DNA from: Hyaloperonospora brassicae
Taxonomy: Eukaryota > Oomycota > Peronosporomycetes > Peronosporales > Peronosporaceae
DNA: 64,000 nt
Assembly (NCBI GenBank): GCA_947650285.1
Contig: CANTFL010000610.1
Span: 1-64,000 of the forward strand
Direction: 5' to 3'
Part shown: positions 22,917-33,534 of the stretch, in pieces
How positions within the stretch are numbered: the stretch's first letter is position 1
Layout of the letters: every line of letters begins with the position of its first letter
Position numbers and translations under genes: made by a program
The notes under the pieces: generated by a model
The model's input: the letters and a program-made list of their open reading frames with translations, nothing else
Database searches by the model: none
Told to the model about the DNA's origin: nothing

Positions 22917-24920
22917 CTATCCAATGAAGCACCCTAAAAAGGTAATCTCTTGTGCACCAAAGATGCACTTAGAGGCGTTGGCATACAACTTGTTCGTGCG
23001 CATGCACTCGAGCACTGATCTTAAATGGTCGATGTGATTATCCACATCAGACCGGCCGTTCATTGCACGACCATGGACAAAAATGCCATTAGAGTAAGTC
23101 TGTGCATAACCTCGGTGAGGACGAAACAGTTGTGTCACAAGACGATTGAACGTAGCTGGGGCATTGGACAAGCCCTGTGGCATAACTAGCCACTCCCAGA
23201 GCATACCGCTCGGGGTAATAACCGCTGTCAGCGGAATATCCTTCTCACGCATGAGCAATTGGTAATAACCATCGACTAAGTCGAGTGCACTGTACATTGT
23301 ACATCCCACCATATTGTTCTGAAGAACATCTTTCCTAGGGATTGGTGTCTGAGACGGGATCGTGGCAGCTTTAAGCTCATTGTAAGCATGAACAATGCGC
23401 CACTTCCCATTGGACTTTCGGACACAACATGTGGGCGTGGAATGAGGAGATTTGCTCTCTCGAACCATCCCCGCTGCGTGCTTTGCATGAAAGAATTCGT
23501 CAATGACGTCACACTGCTCCTTTGGTAAAGGCCACTGCCATGTTACGTAGTATTTAGTTCCAGGTACGAGGTCAATTTCATGACGCACACCTCTATCCGG
23601 AGGTAAGACAGACGGTGGGTCGTGACACACCACGTCTTGAAACTCCTTTACCAAAAGATAAAACGGATCAAGAGGATCATTAAGAATCGAAGATCCACTA
23701 CGCGCATTAAGTGTTGCCTTTGTGTCCTCAAGGACTGACTCGTCCAATAAAGAGGATAAGTTCAACTCAACATCGGGTCGAATGACCACTAAGTCGGATA
23801 ACTCTCCTGCCGTTAAGGCTTGGCTGAATTCGCCATCAGACATTTCCTCTTGTTCAAAGAGACTATCTAGAGAAGGAAGAGTCTCAAGAGTAATGTTGCC
23901 AGAAACATGGCCGGTCATTCCATTGACAAGTGTATATATTGCATTTTTATTTTTATCACTCCTTAACATCTCGGACGTCTGGAGCTTGACAGTTGCCACC
24001 CAACGCCGAGATCGTTTCCTCAAATAAACCTTACGCCTCCTAGAGGCCGGGACAGTAGGGTCCTTGTAGTTGCTATCTGCTATAGCACGCTCTATACGAG
24101 AGCTCATGTATTGATCGACATCTGGTGAAGAGTTACGTAACTCTAACACTTCACGTACAGCATCCGGGTCTAGCCCTGTATGCTCTGGCTTATCGCCAAC
24201 AATGTCATTAGCGACTTTCAGTATGGTGCCAACTCGGCCACCCTTACTCGGTGGAATTTCACGTGCCACCCCACTCACATCAGAGGAAGTACATTCTTGA
24301 TGTCTCGGCCCTAGGCCAACCATGCCTGCAGCATGAATTGACTCATTATCACAACGAGTATTACTTAACGGAGTATAACTCTCTTCAAATACGTTAGAAG
24401 AGATCCGCTCAATATTCATGTCATAGACATTCGAGCTAGTTAGCTCCGACATACCAATGTCCAGCACATTGACATCTTCCGTCAATGGCTCGCGCCAATA
24501 GCGCTTTTGTTGCCTAGAGAAGGTGGGTTCATGACTCTCCAAAACTTCACTAGGAACATTGCGCGTTGCGCCTAAGGTCTTAGACCTCCAATCGATCCAT
24601 GGTTCATGGCGTTCAAGCCAGGCCATGCCTAGGATGAGATCGTATTTCGAATTCAAGTCTAGGACAAGGCAGCGTTCTGTGCTATCAAAATCCCAAAAAA
24701 ATTTCACACCCAAGTTCAACGGAACTTTAGGCACAGTAACGCGACTACCCGTCGCAAACCGAACAGTGATGGAATCACCTTCGTGCGCTTTGCGCGCCTC
24801 AGCGTATAGCTGACTCCCCTCAAGAGAACGACGTCGATCATAATTGCATGACGCCCCAGAATCGATTAATATCGACCACTGCTTCTCAAAGAATTTAACT
24901 ATCGCCTCGGTGACTAACAA
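22917..24920 (-). pseudogene. protease and reverse transcriptase of element 1, active site destroyed
   Basis: A 667-residue uninterrupted frame. Retropepsin lies at the N-terminus with SILIDSGASCNY and LGMAWLERHEPWIDW. A long acidic linker (about residues 150-450) contains an RSSPDV-type segment. RT begins with VRHEIDLVPGTKYYV and contains TPIPRKD and LDLVDGYYQLLMRE. The catalytic motif, YFDD or YIDD in relatives, reads YSNG here (AQTYSNGIFVHG), so both metal-binding Asp residues are gone and the enzyme cannot polymerise. The frame begins at TTG; there is no ATG, and expression in an active relative would need fusion to Gag. Ends at TAG 22917 within the thumb. Confidence 0.88.
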
Positions 24921-25042
24921 GCCAGGCTTGTATTAACGCTCTGTGCTTGCTGGCACGGAGCTCTGTGGGGCCAAGCCCTGTGTTGCTCCACCTCGTAGAG
25001 AAGTGACAGAACTCAGTTCTACCCCAGTAGGGCACCCCGCGC

Positions 25043-26065
25043 CTACTGGGTATCGACGTTTCCCCGTGCCATACCAGGTTCCTGGTTGCGGCCCATAGGG
25101 TTACGTTGTTGCTTACGCAAAGAACAAGTGGGGCGTAGATGTTTGGTGCTTCCACACGTATAACAACGTCTTACTTCCTGTCGTTGCTCTGCAACATGAA
25201 GCTCCGCTTCACCTTCATCTTCAGCATAGCTGAGATCCATCGGTTCTGGCTTACAGTAAGCCGAGGTGCTTGCAGAGGTTGCTCTCGCAAAGCTTGAGTT
25301 GTACTTATTCCAACTAAGTCTCGCTGACTTAAAGTTATGCTCATCATTTTGAGCGATGCTCACAGCCTCTTCGAAAGTTGAGTGATGGACTCGAAACACC
25401 TCGGTCCTGGCAGCGCCAGTGCGGAGACCTTCCATAAAGACTGTCACGCAGACAGTCTCAGGGAGAGGGTCAGACTGCATGGCAGCCATCATAGTTTTCA
25501 ACTCTTGGACATAGTCCGTTAACTCGTTCTTAATTTGACGTGTGGACAAGAAGCGTAAACGCACGCGATAAGGCTGGTTAGGCGGCGAGAAAACTCGCAA
25601 CAGGTCTAGCTTGAGCGGATCCCATGTGGAAAACGCCAAGTCGACCGACGTTCCGCACGTCAGAGCCCATTCTATAGCTCTTCCATCGAGTTTTGAGATC
25701 GCCAGCGATAATCGCTGATGCTCGACTGAGATCAAGCCAGATCTCATGGCCATCTCAATCTCACGGATCCAGAGGATGAGGTTTTCACCCTCCTATCCGA
25801 AGAAATGCTTGACGTCCACCTTAAGGGGACGAGGCTTAACCTCTTTGTCTGGCATAGCCACAAAGCGTGTGGGCATAGACGACGATACCTGGTTCTGAAC
25901 CTGCCCTAAAAGGGACGTCTCATACTGCATAAGGGTCACGACACGCGCATTGAGCACGTCGGGACCTTGTGCAGCGAGAAATTCAACATATTCTGGGCCT
26001 ACGGCCGCGGTTAGCTTATCTAGCGCAACCTTTTGGGCCTCATTGAGGGGTGTGGATTGCCTCAT
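25043..26065 (-). pseudogene. Gag of element 1 with one in-frame TAG
   Basis: Starts at ATG 26065 (MRQSTPLNEAQK), 57 bp after the 5' LTR. A single TAG at 25793-25795 interrupts it; relatives suggest an Arg codon there (HFFG-stop-EGENLILWI). The rest is open to TGA 25043. It contains a capsid-like region (VDLAFSTWDPLK, LSTRQIKNELTDYVQEL, PETVCVTVFMEGL) and a nucleocapsid knuckle CYTCGSTKHLRPTC fitting C-x2-C-x4-H-x4-C. Gag forms the particle and packages RNA. Confidence 0.85.
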
Positions 26066-26103
26066 CCTCGCAGAGGGTCAGTCGTAACGACTCAGGGGAG
26101 ATT

Positions 26104-26120
26104 GACTACAAGTGCTACCA
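26104..26120 (-). promoter_or_regulatory. primer binding site of element 1
   Basis: Two bases inside the 5' LTR the minus strand reads tggtagcacttgtagtc. TGGTAGC complements the CCA-containing 3' end of a tRNA of initiator-Met type, the usual minus-strand primer. The plus-oriented relic at 62011-62026 keeps tggtagcacgtgtaat; in element 2 the TGG has mutated. Confidence 0.7.
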
Positions 26121-26122
26121 AG

Positions 26123-26608
26123 TGTAGCGGAGCTACACAGCTCCTTAAGTCAGAGGAAGACTTAACGCTCTCACGAGCAACTTTGGTTCACAGAACTTGA
26201 CTCAGAGAGTCAATAGCTCAGAGAGCTAACGGTCACCATTCCAGAGGGACCAAACGATTCAAACGAATCACAGCACAGAGTGCTCGAAGACAAGCTACCT
26301 TTACAGGCGTTGCTTTTGTCCTCCCGATCAAAGACGCCTCGTAAGGCACGTGTCTCTTATTGATCAAAAGGGGAACTGAATTTTATTTCTTCTTTATACC
26401 TAAAGAACACCATAGAACAACGTACTTAACATAGTCTCTAAGGTTCAAAGTAAAACCTCTCTAAAGATCTCGTAATCAATTGATGACAGACATCAGTCTT
26501 CAACAATTGATACACTCACTGTGTTCTGAAATTACTTTATAGGGTACCCCCTCTCTTGTGTGCACCACACCTATCGTCGACTACCAGTCGACGTGTAACC
26601 CCGTTGCA
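26123..26608 (-). repeat. element 1 5' LTR
   Basis: 486 bp, starting (plus strand) tgtagcggag and ending ccccgttgca, about 99% identical to the 3' LTR at 19038-19522. Acts as the promoter for the minus-strand gag-pol transcript in this family. Confidence 0.93.
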
Positions 26609-26613
26609 CAAGA
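26609..26613. repeat. target-site duplication of element 1, right copy (CAAGA)
   Basis: Identical to 19033-19037; see the left copy. Confidence 0.9.
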
Positions 26614-26719
26614 CCCTGGTTAGGTAGGTAATCAAAAGCTCCTCGTCAAAGTCTTTCGTAGGCGAATGCGTGGAACTCTAGTAATTCATTTCCCTGTCGA
26701 AAGAACCCAGAAACACTCG

Positions 26720-28400
26720 TCACGTCGGAGAAAGCCGCGCAAAATCCACAAACAGCACTTGGGTACTTGTCTTAGTGTCCGTAGCGATGTTCGCCAAAGC
26801 ATCCGCCATTTGGTTTAACTGACGGAGAAGATTTGTCCAATGCAAAATGGTGAGCTGAACCGTGATAGCACGACAGCGATCATAGACATCACGTGACCGC
26901 GATTCCTTAGGTGGACGTCGTCGCAAAATGTGTTTGGGTATGAATTGACTATCCCCAACAACGATGATCCCGCGTAGATTGTCGAAGATAGCTTTGCGTA
27001 GACCAAAAAACGGACCTATGTATTCCGCGTGATTGTTTGTAGTGGACCTGGCGGCGTACGATACACTTGCCATCCAGTATACACGGGGTATGAGAACATC
27101 CGAGCTGACGAATACAATTAAACCGAGCTAGATTCATCTGGTCCCAAATTGCCTCGAGCCCCGCCATCGAATACAGCACGGACTGCAAGTTGTCCCGGCA
27201 AACTAAGCTGCGCGATGGAGACTCACCCTCACGCGACCTTGTAAGTGCCTAGAATGTTATATCTGCAGCTAGATTTAAGGCATTAGCGGTAGCGTGAGCG
27301 TGCGTCTGATGTGCATTGGTCAATGTCCCTCAATGAAGCGGCCTTAGCAACCGTGACGCGCGATAACGTGTGTGGGCCAAATGAGGAGATCTGCGCCGGC
27401 ATCTTCTTTTCCATATCGCCTAAAACGTCCGGATTACGCCAAGCCTTATATTTGTAGGAGGGCGTCATATACCCGGCTTGCAATTAGGTCCTTCGTGGAC
27501 AGGAAAGCTTTTTAATACGTTCGTGCATGATAGCCCATACACCGGTGGTGCCGAAGTCAAAAGAAGCATCAGTACGTGGCGAGCTATATCACTGGTGTTG
27601 TCGAGCCGTAAGGTATACCATGGATAGAGGAAGATTTCTTAAATGATGATGGCTCTGTGACCTGTCCAACCGATGTGAAAGGTGCCCTAGTAAGTCGCAT
27701 TGCGGCTGAAAAAAGGGCAACCTAGGCGCCCATTGAGCACGTCACAATGTGCATACGTACGTAGCACGATACAATAAATACCAGATCTCCCCTAACAGTC
27801 GACCCATGGATGGCGTATATATCCTTTCAGGTAAGTAATCCAAGAGCCACTGCGACCTCCGGGTCATCTAAAATCGAAGCCGCCGCCCGTCGAATCACAT
27901 CAGCACGTTCGTGGAGGAAGAAGGATTCCAGTATGGTGCTTTTCCAGTTGGTTGCGCGTCCTTCAGCTAATAAGACATTTCTTCCCAATTGACACGATTC
28001 GGTCCAGCGCAGGGTAAGGAGATCGGCTTTAATTTGTACACCCGTGGAAGCGGTTTGTAGTACTTATGTCAGCAGATCCGGCCTGGAGTGCGCCGTGACG
28101 CGCATTCCGGACAATAAATTACCATGATCGATCGGATTTATGAAATTAATCTGTGAATTAGACGAACGAAGGATCCAGGCTGTGACGACCTGCTTTAAAC
28201 AGTGTGCGGGCAGACATAGGTTTAAACGAGCGATACTCTGGTACAGCAGTAGAGGATAATTATACCCCAATACAATGTTCAAGAGCTGAAAATCCGTATC
28301 AGAGACCAAGAAAAACGATTTTCACGTAAGGCTACAAGCGTTAAAGCGTTCAGCTCAATGGGTGCCGCAATTCCAAGCAGTCCGACCAGAAAGGGGATGT
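26720..28400 (-). pseudogene. decayed LINE ORF2 3' region with RNase H
   Basis: Minus-strand segments in several frames read in order. 28309-28064 is coding-like. About 27990-27810 includes RNVLLAEGRATNWKST and HERADVIRRAAASIL. About 27483-27283 follows. Then comes an RNase H domain: RAVFDGGARGNLGP at about 27190-27150 carries the first catalytic Asp, and 27073-26720 holds SYAARSTTNNHAEYIG, IIVVGDSQFI and MADALANIA (second Glu, third Asp and final Asp regions). This is the type of RNase H found at the C-terminus of some LINE proteins, like the one at 55.5-56.2 kb. Element 1 and element 2 sit on either side of it. Confidence 0.6.
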
Positions 28401-28489
28401 TCGAATAAATGCTGGATGCTATGGTCATTAAAGAGCGTCGGCGATCGATGACTTTGATGCGGCACGTTCAAAATGTCGCGTTGCATAAG

Positions 28490-28974
28490 TGTAGCGGAGC
28501 TACACAGCTCCTTAAGTCAGAGGAAGACTTTACCGCTCAACGAGCAACTTCAGGTTTCATTAACCCGACCTAGAAAGTTAAAAAGCTCAGAGAGCTTACG
28601 TTCTCTGTTTCAGGGGGGATTCAAGATTCAGAGAATTACAACACAGATTGCACAAGGAGTAGCTAACTTAACAAGGCGTTGCTACATCCTCAAACGATCA
28701 CAAGACGCCTCATAAGGCACGTGTCTTTCAGTGATCAAAATGGGAACTGAATTTTATTTCTTCTTTTAACCTAAAAGAACACCTTAGAACAACGCAATTA
28801 ACCTACTCGCTAATTTCCGAAATAAAACCTCTCAAAAGATCCCGTAATCAATGTTTGACCGACATCAGTCTTCAACAATTGATACTGTGTTCTTATATCA
28901 CTTTAAAGGGGATCTCATCTCTTGTGTGCACCACACCTATTGTCGACTACAAACCGACGTGTAACCCCGTTGCA
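28490..28974 (-). repeat. element 2 3' LTR
   Basis: 485 bp, plus strand tgtagcggag...ccccgttgca, close to identical to 35902-36386 except in the first ~30 bases, where it instead matches element 1's LTR. The purine tract (complement of 28975-28985) follows inward. Confidence 0.9.
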
Positions 28975-28985
28975 CCCTCCCCATC
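28975..28985 (-). promoter_or_regulatory. polypurine tract of element 2
   Basis: The complement reads gatggggaggg directly upstream of the 3' LTR, matching the position of the tract in element 1. Confidence 0.7.
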
Positions 28986-29082
28986 AGATTGACGTTATCT
29001 GAAAAGGTCAATCGAAGTCCTTCCTTGAAAAGGATGGTGTTTGTGCGCTTCAATTTCGCGATACAGCAAAACACGAAACACC

Positions 29083-29947
29083 ATGGCATCGGACCCCATG
29101 AGTCGCCGACTCTTTCTTCTTACCTTGGCATTGATATGGAGGAGGACTATGGTAGTGATACCGATGTCCCTGGTGAATAAGGACAGTGTCCGGCTCACCA
29201 GTGCAAGAGATAACGCCTCATACTGCACCGAACCTATTTGCTGAGCGTGGCGAAGCCACCGCGCTGTTATCGCTGGATCATGCAACATATGCAGGTGAAC
29301 GCATCATCACCAACCCGCTCGATGAGCAACAGGAGATAATTCTCCAGCGAGAGAAGCGTGCTCTACGTCGCACTTATACCCAGAAGGTTATCCAAACTGC
29401 TTGCGTGTATTTAACACCAGACGCGGAGCAACGTATCCGTCATACAAAAACCGTAGCCTTGCAACATGGGCCATTGGCCCAGAGGGTACGTTGCCAGAAG
29501 ACATTGCGTTCCGCAACGTTCTGAATGAGAGGTATCTCGAATCGTTCTTGACCACACAAGGTCAGTACAAAACGCACCTCGAGAGCCTAGATCATTGTGT
29601 TTCGGTTCGATCGATTAAGGGTGTGCCCATCTTGTTGTTTGCCGGCGAGTTGCCTGATGAGGGGGTAATCATTTTGCCCGTTGGGTACACCGCACGCGTC
29701 ATCTCAGCATGTCCCATCACTGAGAGCAAGTGCCAGTGTGGCTGACGTTCGTCTGGAACAAAAGTTTCGGTACGAATACGCCAAGCTCAAGGCCAGAGGG
29801 CAGTTGAGTACACGTACGCGCTATGCTTCGGCTACGCCGGTAGCCACGGGTTTTGACCTTAAGGATCAGGGCTACCCGCTACCTCCCACCACTATTGGTG
29901 CGAAGCATTATCGGTCGATGGAAGAACCTTGCCACGATGTTCGTTAA
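29083..29947 (+). pseudogene. antisense ORF (aORF) of element 2
   Basis: Colinear with the element 1 antisense ORF. The N-terminal MASD start is at 29083; an SSYLGIDMEEDYGSDT segment is at about 29125-29170 in a shifted frame. 29186-29524 contains PLDEQQEIILQREKRALRR. After a -1 frame change at the same position as in element 1, 29401-29745 contains GPEGTLPEDIAFRNVLNERY and KGVPILLFAGELP. 29750-29947 (a third frame) carries DVRLEQKFRYEYAKLKARG and PPTTIGAKHYRS and ends at TAA 29945-29947. Preservation of length, stop position and residue pattern in two diverged elements argues for a real protein-coding gene in the ancestor. Confidence 0.6.
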
Positions 29948-30607
29948 CGTCCACGGCGTATGGGATATCCTGCCGAAGGGGTATCTCAAACTCCCACGAA
30001 TTCTTCGACTCCGTGTATTCTCGCCAATTCGCCAGATGCTGGTATTGGCCCTGACGACGACGTCGTTTCAGGATTTGATCCACATGAAACTGGCGCTTCC
30101 CTTGCTCATCGACCAGCGTCGGTAGTGGTCGTTGTACCGAGGGAGGAGCATGAGGAGGTGCTTCTCGAGCTGATAGGTTTCCGTGAGACATTGAGTACGA
30201 CCCAGAGTGCGCTTGATGTGATGCAAGCCCGCGTGCAGGCATTGGAGTTGGGTCAAGCCCGTGTCCAGGCGTTGGAGATGGTCCAAGCCCGTATGGAGGC
30301 CCAGCTTGACCTCCTGATACGTATTCAGCATCCGATGGCAAGGAAAACTTGCGCTGCGCAAGTGCTTTCAAGTTCACGTGGGATGGATCACGATACGGCT
30401 TAAGCAATCAAACGAAGAACACAAGGTGTGTGCGCAGTTTGCGCGCAAGGTTGAGCGTATACGCAAGTTCCTTCTTGGCGACGACCGTGAATGGTCCAAT
30501 GAAGCGCGGACGCAACTTAGCCTTGTAGACATCGGACACTACATTTGTAGGTATTTATTAGCGTTGAGTAGAACTTGGTCTCCGACCTCAAAACGTTCAA
30601 TACAACC
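29892..30607 (-). pseudogene. integrase C-terminus and chromodomain of element 2
   Basis: The frame 30407-29892 begins LLKPYRDPSH-like, has a Pro/Gly/His-rich linker with an imperfect internal repeat (about 30310-30230), then a chromodomain: FHVDQILKRRRRQG, YQHLANWREYTE (the canonical VKWRGY altered) and NSWEFE. The stop is TAG at 29892, giving the same 56-bp tail-to-tail overlap with the antisense ORF as in element 1. Upstream to 30607 is the integrase C-terminal region in broken frames, nearly identical to element 1. Confidence 0.75.
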
Positions 30608-31592
30608 TTATCCTTTAGCATCAGCTTGTTCCTTCTGATTGGCTTGGATATCATCCAGTGCATCACGCACGTGTTGTAACACATTAAAGCGCGTAGCGAG
30701 AAACTCGCTTACCTGTTTGTGAACAGTAGCGGGGCTGATATCTGCAAGCCGATCGGCCATCTCTCCCCCACCAAGCCCTGAACCACGTAGTGGTAGCGTT
30801 AACGGAACGAGAGGGTATGTGATACCATTCACATAGAAATGTGTGTAGCCGGTGGATGCATTCACGGCGTTATTCAACGTAAACTCAACGACCGGGAGCA
30901 TCGAACTCCAACGCTTAGGCGTTTCAGCGCAAACACTACGCAAGATGTCACCGATGATGCGATTCACTCGCTCGGTTTGACCATATGTCTGCCGATGATC
31001 TGCTGTGCAAATGTCCAATCGTGTGCCGAGCACCTTGAAGACGGACTTCCAAAACCTTCTCAGTGAAGCGAGGATCTCTATCAGAGACAATTGCCAACGA
31101 CAAGCCGTGGTGTCGAAACACTCGATCAATAAACAGCGTAGCTGTACCTTCAGCATTAATGGTTTCCGGCACATCTGCTAAGTGAGCGATTTTGCTCATA
31201 CGGTCGACAAATACCACGATACTCGTATTGCCATGCGTATCTTTCGGTAAAGGGAACATAAATTCCATGCTGATGGACTCCTAACGACCCGAGGGTTTGG
31301 GTAGACTAGCTAGCGGCGCAGCCTCATGAGTTAAAAGTTTCATCCGTTGACACGCTCCAAACGTACGCACATATATGTTCACTCATTTTTTTAGTTCGGT
31401 CTACCAATATCATTGGCTAACTGAGCCATAGGTCTTCTCACGACCGAGATGACCGATAAATGCAGTATCATGTGCCTCATAAAGGATGCGATACTTCAAT
31501 TCCTCATCATGAGGGACAACGATACAAGGCCTCAATATCCGTGCTATAGCACAACGGGCCCTGATCGATGGAGTATCGATGTAGCCTCGCAC
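30608..31592 (-). pseudogene. integrase of element 2
   Basis: The HHCC region is at 31592-31410 (YEAHDTAFIGHLGREKTY). Core pieces are at 31268-30948 (EFMFPLPKD, VFVDRMSKIAHLA) and 31174-30608 (continuing through NRIIGDILRSVCAETPKRW to TAA 30608). In contrast to element 1, the codon before TPKRW is GAA, not TAA. Frameshifts separate the Asp and Glu motifs. Confidence 0.7.
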
Positions 31593-32092
31593 GTAAACGT
31601 GCCGACAATTTTATGTCCGAGACCTTAAACTCCTCGATCCCAAGAGCACGTAGATGAGCTACACAGTGTTTATTCTTGGCATATGCCATACGAATTAGGT
31701 CAGTGAACGACGACGTCAGAGCCGTCACATGAGCAAGCTCATATTCAGGTCTGCGAGGTAGCTGATCAGCCAACGCATACTGCTTTCTCAACTTATACTT
31801 TACCTCGAACTTGTACTTGGAAAAGAATGAAATCCAACAACCCATTCTCTGGGAGAGGTGAGGCGACCGGGGCGCAGTGCGTAAAGACACATGATCAGTT
31901 TATATCACAAACGGCTTTGAATCTCTTTGTCATGGACTGGATAAACCATTCTGCAGCTTTCAGATGTCGAATTTTAAACGCAATGACACGTTCTCGTCCA
32001 TCAACATCTGTTTGTAACAGAGCGCTGCCTATGGCGAAGTCAGATGCGTCACAGACGGCACTAAAAAATCGGAAAGGATCGGGCAAAGCCAA
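31507..32092 (-). pseudogene. RNase H of element 2
   Basis: Two minus frames: 32092-31895 (FSAVCDASDFAIGSALLQ and ERVIAFKIRHL) and 31890-31507 (MSLRTAPRSPHLSQRM, then KYKFEVKYKLRKQ). Part of the VHDKELLAMKYAL region between them is deleted relative to element 1. Confidence 0.7.
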
Positions 32093-32604
32093 GATTGGGG
32101 CATGAAGGAGACTCTCATTTACTGCTTGGAAAGCATCATGCTCGGTGCTAGTCCATCACCATCCCACATCCTTATTAAGGAGATTGGATAATGGCCGAGC
32201 CATGTCTGCGTAATTCGCACTGTACTTGGGTAAGTAATTGGCAAGGCCAAGCCACCTACATAAGTCCTTTTTGTTCTTTGGAATTGGCCAATCAACTATA
32301 ACTTTTACCTTGGCGGGATCCGCTCAAAGGCCTTGCTTACCAATAAAGCACCCTAAAAAGGGCATCTCTTCTGCACCAAAAATGCACTTAGACGCGTTGG
32401 CGTACAACTTATTCGTGCTCATGCACTCGAGCACCGCTCGTAAATGGTCAATGTGATTGTCCACATCTGATCGAACGTTCATAGCACGACTATGGACAAA
32501 GATGTCATCAATCTACGTCTGTGCATATCCTCGGTGAGGTCTGATAAAATTGTGTCACAAGACGATTGAATGTAGCCGGGTCATTCGATAGCCCTTGCGG
32601 CATA

Positions 32605-32621
32605 CCATGACACCCCCAGAG
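32605..32621. repeat. SINE target-site duplication, left
   Basis: ccatgacacccccagag; matches 32930-32946 (ccatgccatccccagag) with two mismatches. Element 1 has a single copy of this site (about 23187-23200), so the duplication arose on insertion. Confidence 0.75.
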
Positions 32622-32929
32622 ATTTATGCCTTGGGACCCCTCAGACCTCCCGGGGGTGATCTGCGAGTACCGCGGTTCGGTTTAAACTCGCCAGGGACCC
32701 ACATTCCTCATTACGCTATGGGGATTTTTGGCTAGTAGGGCCTCCAGCCCACCCAACTATCACACACACTTCGGTGCGGGTTGGCAGGGCGGCCGCCCAT
32801 TGGGTGATTACTCGTCATACTTTATTAGCCTATCTCCGGCGCCTTGTTATCGAACCCCCTCCGGGATATCGATCTAGAAACCTCCCGGTCCCAGCTCCAG
32901 TGGATTACCACTCGGCCACTGGGGTCGGT
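32622..32929 (-). mobile_element. tRNA-related SINE inserted in element 2
   Basis: A 308-bp insertion absent from element 1 and flanked by 17-bp duplications. On the minus strand it begins with a tRNA-like head: tggccgagtgg (complement of 32908-32918) fits an RNA polymerase III A box and ggttcgataac (complement of 32846-32856) fits a B box, about 50 bases apart. The body is unrelated to anything else I noticed in the window and ends in a short aaggcataaat tail. tRNA-derived SINEs are known in Phytophthora. Insertion would be driven by a LINE RT in trans. Confidence 0.75.
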
Positions 32930-32946
32930 CCATGCCATCCCCAGAG
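32930..32946. repeat. SINE target-site duplication, right
   Basis: ccatgccatccccagag; see the left copy. Confidence 0.75.
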
Positions 32947-33534
32947 CATACCGCTCGGAGTGCTAACCGCTGTCAGCGGAATATCGCTCTCTGGAATGAG
33001 ATGCTAATAATAAATATCGACTAAGTCGAGCGCACTGTACATTGTACATCCCACCTTATTGTGATGAAGAACATCCTTTCCCGAAATTGGTATATGAGCA
33101 GGGAAGGTGGCCACATTAAGCTTGTTGTAAGCATGAATAATGCGCCACTTCCCATTGGGCTTTTTGCCACGGAAGGTCGTGGTGGAATGGGGAGATTTGC
33201 TCTCACGTACCATTCCAGCCGCGTGCTTTGCACGAAAGAATTCGTCAATGACGTCACCCTGTTCCTTCGGCAAAGGCCGCTGCCGTGTTACGCAGTATTT
33301 AGTTCCAGGAACCAAGTCAATTTCATGACGAACACTTCAATCGGAAGGTAAGACGGACGGTGGGTTGTGACACAACACGTCTTGAAACTCCTTTACCAAA
33401 GGATAGAACGGATCAAGAGGATCATTAAGAATCGAAGATCCACTACGCGCATTAAGTGTTGCCTTTGTGTCCTCAAGGACTGACTCGTCCAATAAAGAGG
33501 ATAAGTTCAACTCAACATCGGGCCGAATGACCAC

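Larger units (their letters stand above)
19038..26608 (-). mobile_element. element 1: complete chromodomain Ty3/gypsy LTR retrotransposon with antisense ORF
   Basis: A 7.57-kb element on the minus strand bounded by two ~486-bp LTRs in TG...CA form, 5-bp target duplications (CAAGA), a TGGTAGC-type primer binding site and a purine tract. Minus-strand order is gag (26065-25043), protease-RT (24920-22917), RNase H-integrase (22672-21134) and a chromodomain tail (to 20448). Domain order RT-RNase H-integrase places it in Ty3/gypsy; the C-terminal chromodomain is the chromovirus feature. An extra plus-strand ORF occupies 19629-20503. LTRs differ at about six positions, so insertion was recent, but gag and pol carry several stops, a frameshift and a destroyed RT active site. 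Confidence 0.93.
32093..33534 (-). pseudogene. reverse transcriptase of element 2, interrupted by a SINE
   Basis: 33534-33337 is the linker and RT start; 33315-33004 contains GTKYCVTRQRPLPKEQ and MVRESKSPHS. The SINE splits the gene at 32622-32929. At about 32490-32530 the catalytic motif reads YAQT-stop-IDDIFVHS: the two Asp residues that element 1 has lost are still encoded, but a TAG precedes them. Confidence 0.7.

Noticed and set aside
25793..25795. Programmed readthrough of the TAG in element 1 Gag
   Set aside because: The stop lies mid-Gag, not at the Gag-Pol border, and the neighbouring elements do not keep it; a nonsense mutation is simpler.
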